From Panorpa germanica (taxonomy: Eukaryota > Arthropoda > Insecta > Mecoptera > Panorpidae): a DNA stretch of 64,000 bases. Positions within the stretch are counted from its first letter, which is position 1; each line of letters begins with the position of its first letter. The notes under the pieces are model-generated. The model ran no database searches, was not told where the DNA came from, and saw only the letters and a program-made list of their open reading frames with translations. The position numbers were made by a program, and so were the translations under genes. The stretch is taken from assembly GCA_963678705.1 (NCBI GenBank), contig OY783212.1:1736001-1800000 (forward strand), given 5' to 3'. Of this stretch, positions 1 to 14,300 are shown piece after piece.

Positions 1-829
1 TAGTTGACGAATTTTAATTGCTCAAACAAAATAAACAAAATACCCAGTGCTGGATTTAATTTTAAGTAGCGAAAAGTCAGCATTTTGCGATTTGGTGCCT
101 TTTCTCATTGACGAAAATTCAACTCTATCTAGTTAATTATACTATTTTTTATGTGTAAATTTTTATTCGTTCAAATTTTTCCCTCATATCGACAATTTTT
201 AAAATCACTTTTGCAAAAAACGCCGAATTCAGTCACATTTACTACAATTAAGTGGTATTTACAATTAGTCTATACTCCACCTAGGTAGGAATCATGATAT
301 TTATTTGCGAAAAGAAAACTTTGATTTGAATAGTTTTAATTATGAATTGTACAATAGTATTCATAAAAAAAATTTAAGAAAAACTCTGAAAACATAGAAA
401 CCAAATCAAATACATTTAATGTATTATTAATTACATACAATGTTATAAACAATGAAATATTCTATAACGACAAATTACATTGCGCTGGCTCACGAACTGT
501 TCGAGTATGCTGGCTATGTAATGCATACATCAACGACATTTTGAAAGTCACCGTGCATAACCATTCTTTGACCTTAGCAGCGCTTTGAGGACTGGACATT
601 ATACTTGCAAATAAATTACGTGATTTAGAACAAAGGTAGCTTCTCTTCATTCCAGACGAATTACATTATGCAATAGATTTTATAATTAGACTAGTAAGAA
701 GTAACACATTATTTAACTTTGGGCTTCTATATGACAATCGACGCAATAAAAACTGCTTTGCTTACAATTTGTTGATAAGCAAGAATATATTAAGAAAGCA
801 TTATATTTCTCGTAAAAATTTTAGTAAGG

Positions 830-1140
830 AAGTAAGGAAGAAGTGGGTAAAGGGATAGGATACTCGGTGGGAGAAGAGAATCATGAAGGAATAGGTAAGG
901 ATATCATGAAGGAATAGGAATGTCGGTTGAAATGATTGAAAGGAGAATGGAAGAGGGGAAAGAGGTGCAGGAATAATTGAGTGACAGAGGCATAGAGGTG
1001 AAGGAACAGAAGATATTTAAAAAATAGAAGAATCAAACCGGATTGAATGGTTGCAAGGCAGGAAAACGAAAAGAGAGGAAGCAGATATTGCGGGAATGAG
1101 GAGGAAAAGCTGTAACACATGAAAGGTAGGTGTAGAATGA
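830..1140 (+). repeat. Purine-rich LINE-derived relic
   Basis: GA-rich tract of the same family as at 35.9 and 38.0 kb; the opposite-strand frame 881-1120 is a shadow. Confidence 0.4.
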
Positions 1141-2551
1141 AAGTGATAGAACTTAAAACTTGAAGCTGGTTAATTAATTGGTTGATTGATTATATTATAG
1201 CTAAATATAATAATTATAGTTAAAGATGGCGGTAAGTTGAATGTGTAAAAGTAAGAAAATTCTAAAGAGATCTATAGCACTTTGTAGCTTTGTTATTAAT
1301 AAACAAACAAAGAAATAAACGCCACGTGTACTTTACTTCAGGTTGCGTTCAGCCGTAATGCCTGTTTGACAGTGACATTTACAATTTTATCAAAATGCGT
1401 TCATTTATCTACTAACATTAAATTTTGAGAGTCGTTCACATATAAACTGCGTGCTGATTCCAAAGTTCTAAAGATAAAACTAAAAACAAAAATAAAACAT
1501 TGGAAAATTTTATTTTTAAATTCCTCAATAGAGAAAAAAATAAATAAATAAAATAAAATGTCAAATTTTGATATAAAAAATATGATAATTTGAAGTTAAT
1601 TAGAATATTTGATTAAATAATTTCCTGCGGCACATTAACGGATGGGTATACCAGTAATAATGCCTTTGAACTTGACCAACAAATTTTAATTAATCTGTTA
1701 TAAAAAACAAGCTAATTAGTAAGAGTTAGGTTAACAGTGTACTTTTTTTAGTTTGATATAACAGTGTATGTACCCATTTTTTATTTAAATGAGTCACCTA
1801 CGTCATATTTACATAGCTTCACCATACATTTTCTTACGTTTCCGTAATTAATGACGGAATCAACGGAGAAAGTGTTTTTTTCTTCTACAAAACAATTAAA
1901 ACAACTCAGCTCAACATATAAGAGCTGATACAAGTTATGTCACCCAGGCTCCGAGGCTCCGAGGCGTGGAACAGAACGAACGCTTGTTCTCTTGGAGGTC
2001 CCCACTGGGCACTGGAGCTGGAGCTGGATTGTTTGGAATTGAGCTCCATCTGCGGTTTACCGATCTGGCGTGATTGAGTCTTACACAACATTTACGAAAC
2101 CAAAACAACGAATTTAACAAAAAACATAAAAAAATTTCAAGACCAAATATTGTTTTAGTCAAAACTTTCTTGCTACTTCCGATTGGTTCATTTGTTTTAT
2201 AGGTATTTATTTTTTATATTTTTTGTTTGTCAATTGGTTTTATCTTTTCTTCACTAAATTGTTAAGGTTCTCTCAATTAAAAGTCAATAATTATAAAATA
2301 ATCATTTATTAATAATCAATTTCAATCGAATATGTATATAATGTCAAATTTCTTAACCGATGTGTATGTGTCGAAGGTTAAAATAGCAAAAGCCGAACCC
2401 TCAGTGTTTCCCGTGTCCTGCAGTTGCTCTCAGCCAAGTGTAAGCACGTATCTTCTGATCCAAGTCACTGTATCAGTATTCTAATGTATCAGTATCGGAT
2501 TGACACTTCGTAACCACGAAAACGTCGCCGTGACGCAAATGTTGCTTGATA

Positions 2552-2600
2552 GTAATGATGTAATAATGTAATGATGTAATAATGTAATGATGTAATAATG
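2552..2600 (+). repeat. Short tandem repeat, 16-bp unit x3
   Basis: TAATGATGTAATAATG repeated three times without change. Confidence 0.9.
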
Positions 2601-4339
2601 TTCGAAGACTTCGCAGGACTAAACTCTCGGACCTAGTAATCTAATTACGTAGAATTGTTCATTGGAGGAATCTCTACCACACCGTGTAATTATTGAAATG
2701 TAAGCTACTAGATAATTATATCTATACTTAGTTGTAGTATTATAGAAAATAAAAAAAATAAAATATCCTAATTAATTTACTGCAGTAATTTTCATTTTCG
2801 ATCTAGACTCCTTCGATAATTTGACACTTTCTTCGTAACATTTATTACAACATTTCAATACAATTTAACCCGAATGAAATGTGGTTTTTATTATATAACC
2901 AGTAATACAACATAACGTAATACTACTCGTATTATTTAACATGTACTCTCGTTATTTGTCCTTTACATTTAATTAGTGTCTTACTGTAACGCCTATAGCT
3001 ACACCATTCCTGGACATATTATCCAACAACTCCAATCTAAGACATGCAATATCTATTGTTTATTTTTATGGTTTAAATTCATTACATTTTCTATGATGTA
3101 AGTATAATGAGATTAGATTGTTGATAGAAATGTTCACTTAGTCATTTGCAAATGCGGAACCAAAAAATTCGAGATGATTTGAAAGTACATGCAACCATAA
3201 TTACAAACACTACTTACTCTACTCTAACACAATGTGAGTCATTCATTTTGAAGGATTATTCAAATTTATGCCGCTATATGCATACTTAAATTAATTAATA
3301 TACATATTTCAAAAGACACATAAAGTTAACGTTGCAATTATTCATTTTATAGCAGTAATAAATTATAGTTGTAGAATGAGCACAATGCTTACAACTGTAT
3401 TTTACCTTGCATGTGTTCTTAATATATATTTAATCTAATGTCATCAATGATAAGACTCAACATTGGAAATAGGCCGCCGTTAAATAAATTAAATACACAT
3501 TTAAAAAAAACTAAATAATTGTTTTTTTTCGATTAACTGAAAACAGTAATTTCGGGTGTCTGAAGCGTTGTGACATCGCATTCAGCACAAAATATAAAAT
3601 CTTTTTAGGATCTTTTTAAAAGAAGGCAATTTTGTGAAAAATATAAAATTCTTTAAAACTTCCTCGAGGGGCAATGTTAAAAGGCGTAAAAAAATGTCCA
3701 TGAGATCTAAAAAAAGTAAGAAAATGTCATTCGCTGTGGCTTAGCCTCCAATGAAACGAATGGGAAAGTAAATAAAAGACACACACATAAACACAAACGA
3801 CGATCAACTGAAAAAAAACGAAAGAAATAAATTCAATTTTTGAAAACACGCTCTTATTCGAATGCAACATTGTGTCAAAATTACAAGTTAATGGACCGGC
3901 TTCTTTTCGAGTTTTGCGAGCACAAACATACGCTGGTGAAATTCTTATATATAAAGAAAAAGATTATATCAGAAAAATAATTTAGACCAATTTTACATTA
4001 TGGCACATAAAAACAGAAACCTTTTTTAAATGAAGGTTCTGTTGACAATTGGATAGTTTCATATTTCTACAGGTAAATTAAATTTTGGAGCCGTTCAATT
4101 ATATTTTCTGTTTTCAATTCTATTGCATTAGTACAATTCATTATCGTTTAGTTTACGATAACTAATATAAGTGTAAAAAAATTATAATTCTTTAGTTAGT
4201 AACACTGACCAGAGATATTACAACCTGTTAGTTATAGCTACTTTCATTGTAGTGTGTGCAACGGCCTGATATTTGGCGTTGACAGAACTCATTGTGCATA
4301 ATGTTAAATTATTATAAAATTAGATAAAAAGAAATAAAC

Positions 4340-4515
4340 AATTTAAATAATAAACTATAAATGTCGTTTCTTTGATTTCAGGTAGATTAAGTTAAACAGT
4401 GTAATTATTATAATGTGTATATAAATTACTAAAATAAAAGTCTTTGATTTCAGAATCAACACATAAGTTTGATTATAAATTTACAATTTTTACAATGTCT
4501 TATATAAGTATAATT
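4340..4515 (+). repeat. Dispersed repeat, 3-copy family
   Basis: CAGTGTAATTATTATAATGT and ACTAAAATAAAAGTCTTTGA, also at 10085-10195 and, more diverged, at 34575-34720. Confidence 0.7.
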
Positions 4516-5519
4516 TTATCACAAATTCCATTCCAACATTTTATTCCCTATTAAATCGTTGTAGACTAATTAGGCGCCCCCTAGGGCATTACTGTTTTGT
4601 TCATAGAAGAACGCGCTTTTCAACACAGTAGTTCTATGTACTATCACTGTCACTGTCTAATGATTCATCCATGATTACATATGCACGTTTTACAATCAAT
4701 TGAACTTTTCTATTTAAAGCACGATGGTCTGAGATTCGAACAGGCTACCACACCAAAAGTTTAATCATGACGCATTGGAAATAACTTATTAATATTCGAC
4801 GTGTTGCAGGACGTGTTTGCGGGAACATATATTCACGCATACATTGCGCGATTAATTTAAATAATTTATACGTACTTTTTAATTAGTTATAACATTTCAA
4901 TTAAGGCTTGGTTATGTTATAAACAATTTTACAATCTGCCAACTCATGAGTGCCTCGGTTCTTACGAAATACTTAACATTTCATACACTGCATAACGGAC
5001 GCACTGACGCACAGCGCCCAACTACTTCCGAAGATCTTCTATTGCGTCCCACTGCGCCGGTCTCTGCAGTCAGCGACAACCGCGGATTTAACAAGTACTA
5101 ACAAATCTTGAAACTCGTCAGTGCTCGTTTGTTGTTTTTAATTTCGTAGTTACTTAATTATAAATTTCTCCGGCTCGTTAGTCTACTTTTTCTAGGAAGG
5201 AAGTAACGTATAAAACTGATTCCTTGAAAGAAATCGATTAACAGAAGCTACATTTGTGCGTATTACCGTAAAGTTTAAAATATAAAGACAGGGCCGTATT
5301 TTTTATTTCACGATAGTATTAATTATAGTTTGGATCATTTAAAAAATGTATGGTAAATGTAAAAACATAGACATAACATCCCTACAAAACATCTGATTAG
5401 CCTTTCTGCAAAATTTTTCGAAGCACGTTCTAAGCCACAGTTCGAAAATATATTTGGTTAATTTATTAACCATATATAGACTAAATTATTACGACTCTAT
5501 TATTTTAAAGGAAATAAAA

Positions 5520-5590
5520 TAAAGTAAGAAGGGCGAAAAAAGGACCGTGGTCCTAAGAAGCCCGTGAAGTATTAATAAAAAAAAATTAAA
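5520..5590 (+). repeat. Tail repeat (AAGCCCGTGAAG variant)
   Basis: GCGAAAAAAGGACCGTGGTC then CTAAGAAGCCCGTGAAG and oligo(A). Same variant at 47870-47930. Confidence 0.6.
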
Positions 5591-6915
5591 AAATAAATTA
5601 TTTTAAGGGGGGCTATGTACAAGTTTGATGGTTGATATCTAAGTACACGTTAGTTAGTTAGTTAGTTCACGTTAGTTTCCGATCGGAAACACCGTCGAAA
5701 CGAACACGTTTCTTATTGTTATCCGTAAGTCACTCTATATCGCCCAAATGTTGATTAAAATAATAGGTCATGTCTGAGAATATCGAATTCGAATTTTATA
5801 CGCTTCGCATCCATTTTGTTTGTCCATTTATCCATTTATCTATATTTTAATGGCACTTGCTTGAGACGAGAAAGCGGCCTACATTACCTCAAATTTGACT
5901 ACTTTGGAATCTGCACTGAACACCGCTATTCTAAATTTTAACCAGAAGAATGGAGGCATTACATTCTATGTAATATAAAATTTGTCTATCCATTATAATA
6001 ATTTGCTGTAATTTGTGTGGAAAATCTGGCGCGGGAAAAATATTGAATATAAAAATTAATCTCGAAATATTTTCCTACACTGCTAAGTTTAACGGAGTAC
6101 AAATCACGTTCAGCACTTGCCTAGCAATGAGGTGGGTGTTTCAGGAGTACCGGGTTGTGGCGCAAATATAAAATGTAGAATAAAGTCAATAATATAGCAA
6201 GAAATAAGGTAATATATTAGACAATTGAATTATGGATAAAAATAGAAAGAAATATACTTTTGAACAGAAGAGCCGGCCCTGTTAAACATTCCCAATTCAT
6301 AGTTTTAAAACCATAATTATCTATCTCATAATCACTTCCGATACCGACTGAGGTTGCAAATAATACGCATACTCACTCGAACACTATTACCAACATAACT
6401 GAACAACGCCGACTCTTGCATAATTCTTCGAACAGTTTTTTTTTTGTAGAAAAAGCACTTGCATGTCTACGAGAATGATTTTATGAATACAGTTGTGTTA
6501 TGAAACAACAACCGAACCGTCCGATTTCTAATCCTCGTTAAAACGCTGAAGATGTTTTCCTCTCTTTCTCGTTCTTCGTTTTCTGTTAATATTGATATTA
6601 AGCAACATTTCAACATTTTTTTAACCTATTGAGTATCTTACATAACAAAAAAACAACAACCTTTAACAAGACACTCATAAAAACCACTTCTATTTATTTG
6701 TTTATAAATATACATCTAATGTTAGTATTAAAAATGTTTATTGCATAATTATTGTGACCTAAAATGAGAACAAACCGCGCGGCGCGACTGCTGTTAATTT
6801 TTGGTATGTAATTTGTATGTAATTTATGCAAATGAAACAATCACTTTAACGTTTAATGAGAATCAGAATTAAAAAAAATACAAAGTTGCTTAACCTAATT
6901 GTTTAAACTACTCAC

Positions 6916-6994
6916 GGGTTTCGTACGCAAGAACTGCGCATGTGCAGAGAACCAAGGCCACCAAACAATGCTGCGTTAGCGATAAATCCGACAT
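6916..6994 (-). CDS. Candidate signal-peptide first exon, gene F (rest off the left edge?)
   Basis: A 79-nt open exon starts at an ATG (MSDLSLTQHCLVALVLC, then TCAVLAYET) and ends at a consensus donor (C|GTGAGT). The peptide has a hydrophobic core and an Ala-rich cleavage region, typical of a secretory signal. The exon ends in phase 1 with a lone C, exactly as the first exons of genes A-D do, and it lies on the same strand downstream of gene A. I infer a further takeout-type gene or another secreted protein. No C-x9-C exon was found in 1-6915, so the remaining exons may lie outside the window or the exon may be an orphan. A TATA-like element and initiator lie about 100-130 bp upstream. Confidence 0.5.
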
Positions 6995-7100
6995 GGCTGT
7001 AACACTTTTAAAAAACTACAAAAAAGTCACTTCAAGTTCCAAAGAAACACACTTTTGTATTCCAATTCCAATTTGCTATCCACCACGATCAGAACATCTT

Positions 7101-7128
7101 CAATGAAAACAGTGAAGATTGATTTATA
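7101..7128 (-). promoter_or_regulatory. Candidate core promoter of exon F1
   Basis: On the minus strand TATAAAT (7122-7128) is followed 24 nt later by TCATTG (7101-7106), which fits the arthropod initiator TCAKT. It lies about 110 bp upstream of the F1 ATG. A second TATAAATA (7265-7272) with TCAGTT (7222-7227) farther upstream is an alternative. Motif match only. Confidence 0.35.
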
Positions 7129-7264
7129 GGTCTATGTAGTACTTAACGTATTTTTGCGTAATCGTTGCGTAATTTTGGACGATCGTTACGCGCACTTTTC
7201 AAATGTTGTTGGCGACAACGGAACTGACAGAACGCGTCTGGGAACAACAGCGCGCGGGTTTCTT

Positions 7265-7272
7265 TATTTATA
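7265..7272 (-). promoter_or_regulatory. Alternative TATA box upstream of exon F1
   Basis: TATAAATA on the minus strand followed by a GC-rich stretch and TCAGTT at 7222-7227. The spacing of about 45 nt is longer than usual for a TATA/initiator pair, so this may be a distal promoter or chance. A possible acceptor (GTTACAG) directly before the F1 ATG would fit an untranslated exon starting here. Confidence 0.3.
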
Positions 7273-10084
7273 CAACTTATCATTTTTTACGGCTTTAAAC
7301 CTTTTTGCTTAGGTGGGGTTTGGTTATTGCTTCACCTGGAGCGGACTGCTTGAACATGATGCCTGAGCCTGATGGTGAACATAGTACAATATTTGCTGCG
7401 TCCATCCAGTTCATAATATTATGAATTACACGTTTGCAATTCGTCTAAATTCATAATTATTTTAATCACGATGATTTTACAATTTCATTTATTTGTATTT
7501 TTTCCTTCTCTAATACTTTTGAGGCGAAATGTTAAATATTACGCAAGTCTAATATTGTTTCCGATTAATAATGGGATTATCCAACGCTAACGTATCTATA
7601 CACATTATACTGTTATTACTTGCTTTTATTGTTTCTTGAGATATTTTGAATTAGTCATTAGTGTCATGTTTATTGTATAAGTTTAGCACGGGGAACGTTA
7701 CGTGTGCAGAAGTTGATTTGATTTCGTAACTGGAAAAGATAAAAGGAACAGTGATATGATTAGACAGTAATTACATTTCTTGAAATTCAATTTCTCCTCG
7801 GTTTTGTTTTATTTTATGCATTTCGTGTAGTACGGATTTATCAGGCATCTCGAGAGGCATCGAGTCCGAGAGGCATGCGTTAAATTATTCTGGCGTTCTC
7901 ACAGGGCCCACAGACTGGCCCTGACACACAGAGTAGTGTTGTTAATGTTAACAAATGGTTGATGCTAAATGCTTCTACAAAATGTACCTTTTTAAAAAAC
8001 TCAGAAGAAGAAAACTAAGCAGAAGTCAGTGAAACAACGAAAGTTGAAATATAATTAAAACTGGAAATAAATGAAATGGTGATTTTCGATAATGTGTTTG
8101 AAAAGAATTGAAGGTAAGGTTATCTTACACGGTGAAGGCAATTTTCAATCCCTCATAGAAAATAAGTGATTTTATTTTTTTATTCTTTCTAGAGAAATTT
8201 CTGCCGAAAGTATAACGCATTCAAACTATGAAGTAATAAAGGTACCACAATCCGATGTCACCTTACCACAACCTGTCATGATTGGTGCAAACTTAAGACT
8301 AATTTAAAAGGCAATTATATTTGATGATGATGTTTAAGGATTGTAATTGTCACTGAATGGAATAGAATTTTAGTTTCTTAAATTATTAAATTCTCAATTT
8401 GTATATAAAATATTTTTGGATTTTCCAGATTTGAAAAAGTATTGGCTTTAATACTGAATTTGGTGCATGATCTTCTACTTCCTGCTCAGTCAGGGTGGTT
8501 GAACTTACTAACTTTAACTTTAGGTGTATACCGCAAGCATGTTTGTGTTAATGGTTATGCAATAGTATCATATGTATACGTATATAAATAAGGTAAAACC
8601 ATAGCTCTAATTATTATTATTATTTCAATCATACTCATATATTTAGTAACGTTTCCTTATTGTCAATGTAATCAAATTTGAATTAGACATGTTTGATTTT
8701 TATGCCGGAAATCGAATTGTTATTAATAGAATCTAAAATTAATTGGCCGCCAAATTAATAAATTCATAACTGCCACCCGGACTTTTTTAGTTGATTTAAT
8801 TGATGATTTAATAATAATTATAGTGGGGCGAAAAAATAACGATCGTTTCCTTTACTCTCTGTTGTATAAGAGAGATGGCAATTCATGGAAGAGACGGAAA
8901 TAGGAAACGAACATGACGTCAAAGTGTTAATGATATTTTTATAAATTTGTATCCCTTTAATTATTAAAGTTACAACATATTTAGCTAATAATATCTACTA
9001 TAATATTACCGATTATTTTAAAACTAATTGGGCTTTTCAGATCCTAATAGCCAACTCAATAAATATGTTTACAGTACTCCTAATTTTAATGCTATATATA
9101 AATACACGCTACACATTTGAGTATTTCTTTTACAAATTTAAAAGGATGTGAATATTTGCACATATAGCAAGTCCTTTATTTTCCATGCATATCCTTTTTG
9201 AATGTAGATAAATGTTCAAAAACTCGTCCTAGTTTAAGGCAAACTTACACGTAGAAAACCAGTTCTCCAATGCAGCAATACGGTTGACCTTTGCTATTTA
9301 GATAAGGGCATATGTCGACTTACTCGTCCGTATGACATTGCATTCCTGCTGATCTTGACATATTCATTATCTAAGTCAAATTCACTTTATTTATTACAGA
9401 CTATCAAATTATTTTTAATGTAAAATAAGCAATGTCAATGATATTTACTTTAAACTATTACACTAGCGTTATATTTAAGAAAATGAATTCGTTTTCTTAC
9501 CTCTGTGCCCTTGAAGCAACACTTTCGCTATATTTGGTCCCACTCGCCATCAAACAAAGAACACGGTAGAATGTTTTTACTTCTAGGTATTAAAAACATT
9601 GCGCTTTGAATACAATGATCATTGAATTTGATTTGCTCGTTAAATTTAATTGAATTCCTTATTAAATAAAATTGCGAACAATACTATTGAACAAAGACAA
9701 CGTAACATGTAAGGAAGAATACTAGAAGATATGTTGTTCTTATATCATAATAACAATTGATAGGTTATGTTGGTGTTTAGACAGTAGATGTCGCGTAGAA
9801 AACGAATTAATTAAGGTGACAACAGTTGGCTTCACAAGTAATCTGTTCTAGTGTGTGATTGGCCTAATAGAGTTGTCACTTCACGTAAATCAATTGTCAA
9901 AAATCAGATCGTTCTAATTGACAATGGGTAGAACTGAATCTAGAATGCAAACTGGACAGAAAACAAATGAAAGTAATTTTGTATATTTAACAAAAGAAAT
10001 GAAGAACTTTAATAAGATGGAGGAGAATTCAATGGAACTGTGGAAAATCTATTATTTACATAATGTGTACTGTGTGTAATGTGT

Positions 10085-10200
10085 AAACAGTGTAATTATT
10101 ATAATGTGTATGTAAATTACTAAAATAAAAGTCTTTGATTTCAGAAGCAACACATAATTTTCGTTAAACATTTACAATTCCTAAAATGCCTTATATAAAT
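10085..10200 (+). repeat. Dispersed repeat, 3-copy family
   Basis: Near-identical to 4395-4510. The start codon of a 111-aa frame at 10186-10521 falls in this repeat, so that frame is not called. Confidence 0.7.
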
Positions 10201-11298
10201 ATAAATATAAATAAAAAATCTAACAAGACACAAATTAATATTTTGTTCAGTGATTTAAGTTTCCTTCCGCATGCTGAAGAGCCTATGTCAGAATCTTTAC
10301 CAGCTCCATCCTTTTGCAAAAGCTTACATTTCATTCTAACAGATTATATTCTATTCAATGTAAATTTGATTACTATAGAAATCCTGGTCAATTATTCTTT
10401 TTGCACGCACAAAGAATTACGCGGCACAGTTGATAACCTCTCTGCGCTTAATACTTCTCTGATTTCAGGATTTCAGGATTCCAGACTTCAAAAGACTAAT
10501 AATTTTTTAGAAAATTTATAATAAGAAAACTCCGTAAATGTAAAGAAAAAGTTCAATAAACCAGAGCCTGCTCTGGTAGAAAATGTAAAGCAATGTATTC
10601 GTTTAATTAGCTTGTAGTAAGCTAGCATGTGAATATATAGCAAGTAGGCACTAAAACAGAAAAAGATAATAAATTAAAAGATAAAATGAATAATAAGATA
10701 TTTTATTAAATTTAATTGAGTAATATTTACACTATTATTTAAAATACATAATTACAAAATAAGACAAGATTAATATCTAACATAACATCTATATAACTAA
10801 TCACCAAATTGCCTACAGAGAATAATACTTGTAGAGGAGATCTACATACGCGTAATGTAGTATTTACATTAATTTTTAAAGGAACATAAAAGTATACAAA
10901 GCGGTAATTTACAATAAAAAGAATTATCAGAAAAATAATTTAAAAACAGAGAAACCTAGTTTTAGTTGGTTTAAATAAACGAATATTACAAGTACGTTAA
11001 AGTCTTATTTAATTTGTACGTAATATTACGTAGTATTTTAATAAAAACCTTTTACAATATATTATTAGAAATGTAATTACTAAGAATTTACTTTACATAG
11101 AATTTAGAGATCGATGTTTTACGAAAATCTAGCAATAATGATAAATATTCTAAAATTGCACGCATCTTGCGTTTGCCTAAAGTTATAAATGAAATATGTG
11201 TTTAATGAATATTAATAAATGAATGAACGAAACCTCAAGAAATTAGAATGAGTTTTAGAAAGGCGGTGCGGCGTGATGATCTAATAATCGTATCGTAC

Positions 11299-11322
11299 GC
11301 AATGCAATGCAATGCAATGTTG
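11299..11322 (+). repeat. Short tandem repeat (GCAAT)4
   Basis: Four GCAAT units just beyond gene A's stop codon, possibly in its 3' UTR. Confidence 0.8.
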
Positions 11323-11341
11323 CTGTTAAGTGTTGTGTGAC

Positions 11342-14300
11342 TTAGACGAGCCATAAATCAAAAGGAATTTTTGAAAACACATTGTTCCATAATCCTTGGA
11401 AGATGTCAGCAAGTCCACTCTCAAGGTCACTGCGTAGTTCGGAAATGACCTCCATTGCATTCTGGTTTAGGAACAAATTTAAACTAGCACCTGTAACAAA
11501 AGGAATAACAATTTTTTGTTAAAGAATATCAATATATTGCATAATCAGAGGTGAACCGGTTAGTGGTGTACTGAGGAATACATTGTTTAAGTCACGCTAT
11601 GCGTAGCGGTATTAACTTTCGCACCAGAGCTGTATTTAATAGTTTGTTGTTCTCACATTGGAACCATACACGCACGTACCATTGACGCAGAATCTTTGCT
11701 ACCTATGTTGGTCCTTTTCAGATTCACCAGGTCGAAAAAGAACAAACATAGTCGTGCGACAAGGATACGCGATAAAAGAGACCCTTAAGCCTGTCTACGC
11801 TACTACGCTTTACTTATTCTAACCCGGTAAATGTAAAGAACCCTCGCAGACTACAAGCGAAAAAGCGGATATTAGCGACTTTTAAAACTAAAACCTATCG
11901 AAACCTTGTAAATACAATCAGCCCTCTCAGACTGGAAGTGATATAGAAGGGAAGCCTCTTTCATAACAATGGTGTTTCGATAAAAATTAAAGTCAAAATT
12001 TGCACTAAATTATATTAGTGCAAAATAACTCCAATACACCCTACAGTACACAAGTTTGACTTGGCGTACTATCGTATCGGTACGTGGAATGTATGTATTG
12101 TGACACAACACATGCAAAGAACACACTAGTCGGCTTACTTTGAAAGTTCTAGCCGCTCAACTAAGTCGCCGATTTACGCCCGAATTCATCGTCGCTTAAA
12201 TACGCTGGCAGTGTCCGACAGGACTTAAAATTACTAGGTTGTAAACCAGCGTTCCTATCTATCAAGGACACTAAACAAAATACAAATGGGGCCTCATTTA
12301 TTTTTCATTTTTATTATGCAAGTGACGGTTTTTTAGTATTAAAATCACAAAGATCAATGCCTTGCAATGCGTGCTGTGCTGTCATATGTTGTCAAAGCAG
12401 ACCTGCATACGCCTTCCCGCACTCTTTACTTCTCTTCCATATCTTATTCAATAAAGCCAATGCGTTTAATGCGAGTACTGCGGACTTCTAACCGTTTACC
12501 GTGACAATGACTAATATCCAGCTAGATGTTTGGCTCGAAACGTGAAATGTGGCTTGACAAAATGTCGTATAACCGAGGAAAAAAGGCGGCCGTCCAATAA
12601 TGTTATAGGCCATTAATTATACCCATGTACAATTTTCATGTTAATTAAATTTTTCAAAAAATATTTCCTTTCTTTTACGGAACTTACATTACGTAAGTTG
12701 TTCTTAAAATTATTTGCAGGCGGTCGTTGATTAATAAATCTATCATTAAAAAACATTATTTATTTGTACATTCGACTCTTCAGGGTTAATGAGCAGAACA
12801 TTTCTAATTAGTAAACAAAGCGAGCGCCTATCACGCCTTATGGGGCTTTAGTAGCCATTAAGTCAAATATATTGTTTACCAAAAGAGGATGTCTTTAAAT
12901 AATATCCTATGTTCCTTACATTTACTTAGAACTGCGACTTACCGGTAAACAAAACAATAAATGATACGAGCATTCGAATTACACCGCTTAAGCAGTACTT
13001 ATTTATGGGAAAAGTCTGTTTTTATGAAAGGTTCACCTAGACACTGCAAAGTAGTAGCAGTGTAGTTCATTTTACGAGTATTTGTTTCAGCATACTGCTA
13101 TATTAACATCAAATTAAAATCTGTCCAAAGCGTAGTGAGTTTCTTTTACCTTTATATGTAAAAATCAATTTAAAAACATTTAATTTTACAGAGCTTAAGA
13201 TAATTTTTGTCTAGTTTGTTCAACCTAGTGTCTAATTGTCATAACCTAATAACATTTAATCTGAAAAGGTCTTACTTTATTCTTTTAAAACTATGTATTC
13301 TAAAAACCTTTAATCCCTATAAACCTTAAAAAAAGTGCCAAGAATTGAGCAATTGAAGAGAAAAAGAATTTTATAAGTATACTAATATGCAATCCGGTAG
13401 ATTCTTTTTTCAAAAATCAGTAAAATAAGTCACGTTATCAACGTTAAGTATTAGATAAAATAATTTATATAACTGGTAACTTTGTTATGTTAGAGTTAGA
13501 TAAACGTTAAGCACACATAACTGTGTTTAACAGGTAGTTTATTGTGGTTTTTACAGAAGTTTAGTGGTGTTTTACAGAAATCACAACCAGTTACCATTTT
13601 CTAATTTAATGTCACCTGCAAAACACAGTCTATTTAACATAAAAAAATATTTTTTACGTATATTACCACGTTCTGTCATCTATTTTATTGCTATTAAAAC
13701 CATATAATTACCATTTTTGAATTAAGGTTATAAAGGAACTTTAGAATCTTAAAATTTAGACCTTTTTGGGTTAAACATTACCAGGTTTTATTTAAACAAA
13801 ATATGAAAATCTAATTAACAGAATGCCCATGTGTCCGACACCCTGTAAATTTAAGTATTTAGCTTTACTTTCATTACTCTTCTTGGTAACTGTCATTATA
13901 GCATATTTTTGTTCACGTCTTGACTACAAGCTATTTATGATTCCTCGTGAGTGCTCGTAGCCAGCGTCAGGTATTGTGATGTCATTTTGACCTAAAACTG
14001 AACTTTTAGTGGAATATGTCCCAACTAACACAGCTGCAATACTAACATTTAAATAGCCAAGTAAAAGTTAAGCTAATACAAGGCCATGACCTTTAATTAC
14101 TAACCTCAATTTATGTACAAATCTTAATAATTTTCTAAAGTTTGGATACTTGCAATTGAAAAGTAATATTATTGGATACTTCATAGGCAGCCACAGACGA
14201 AGGAGAGTACAAATTTACAGTGAAATTTGAGAATATGTAAAGAAATCATTATTTAGAGATTACACGTTCCTCTGGAAAATTATTTGTGGACTCCTTATGA

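Larger units (their letters stand above)
1..6915. other. Gene-poor AT-rich stretch
   Basis: Apart from the listed repeats I see no supported exon. GC-richer islands at 1930-2060 and 4990-5100 were read on both strands and give no recognisable protein. A minus-strand open stretch at 6473-6596 after an AG is in phase with exon F1 but looks like no known family. Confidence 0.5.
7273..11341. other. Mostly empty intergenic stretch between gene A and exon F1
   Basis: No recognisable protein. Exon-like bits on the minus strand, MASGTKYSESVASRAQ|GTAAGA at about 9490-9541 and MDAANIVLCSPSGSG at about 7310-7415, have no partner exons. Contains a partial dispersed repeat near 8835-8975. Confidence 0.4.

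Noticed and set aside
1906-2162. Overlapping Ser- and Pro-rich minus-strand frames
   Set aside because: GC-richer than its surroundings, but two overlapping frames are equally open and neither resembles a known protein.
6473-6596. Second exon of candidate gene F (NEEREREENIFSVLT...)
   Set aside because: In phase and open to a stop, but weak acceptor, Arg/Glu-rich random-looking sequence, and no Cys pair as expected for a takeout exon.
7310-7415. Minus-strand frame MDAANIVLCSPSGSG...
   Set aside because: Only about 36 codons with no splice context or homology.
9490-9541. First exon MASGTKYSESVASRAQR with GTAAGA donor
   Set aside because: Short, no partner exon, no recognised family; could be chance or a repeat.
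10186-10521. 111-aa plus-strand frame
   Set aside because: The start lies inside a dispersed repeat and the protein has no recognisable feature.
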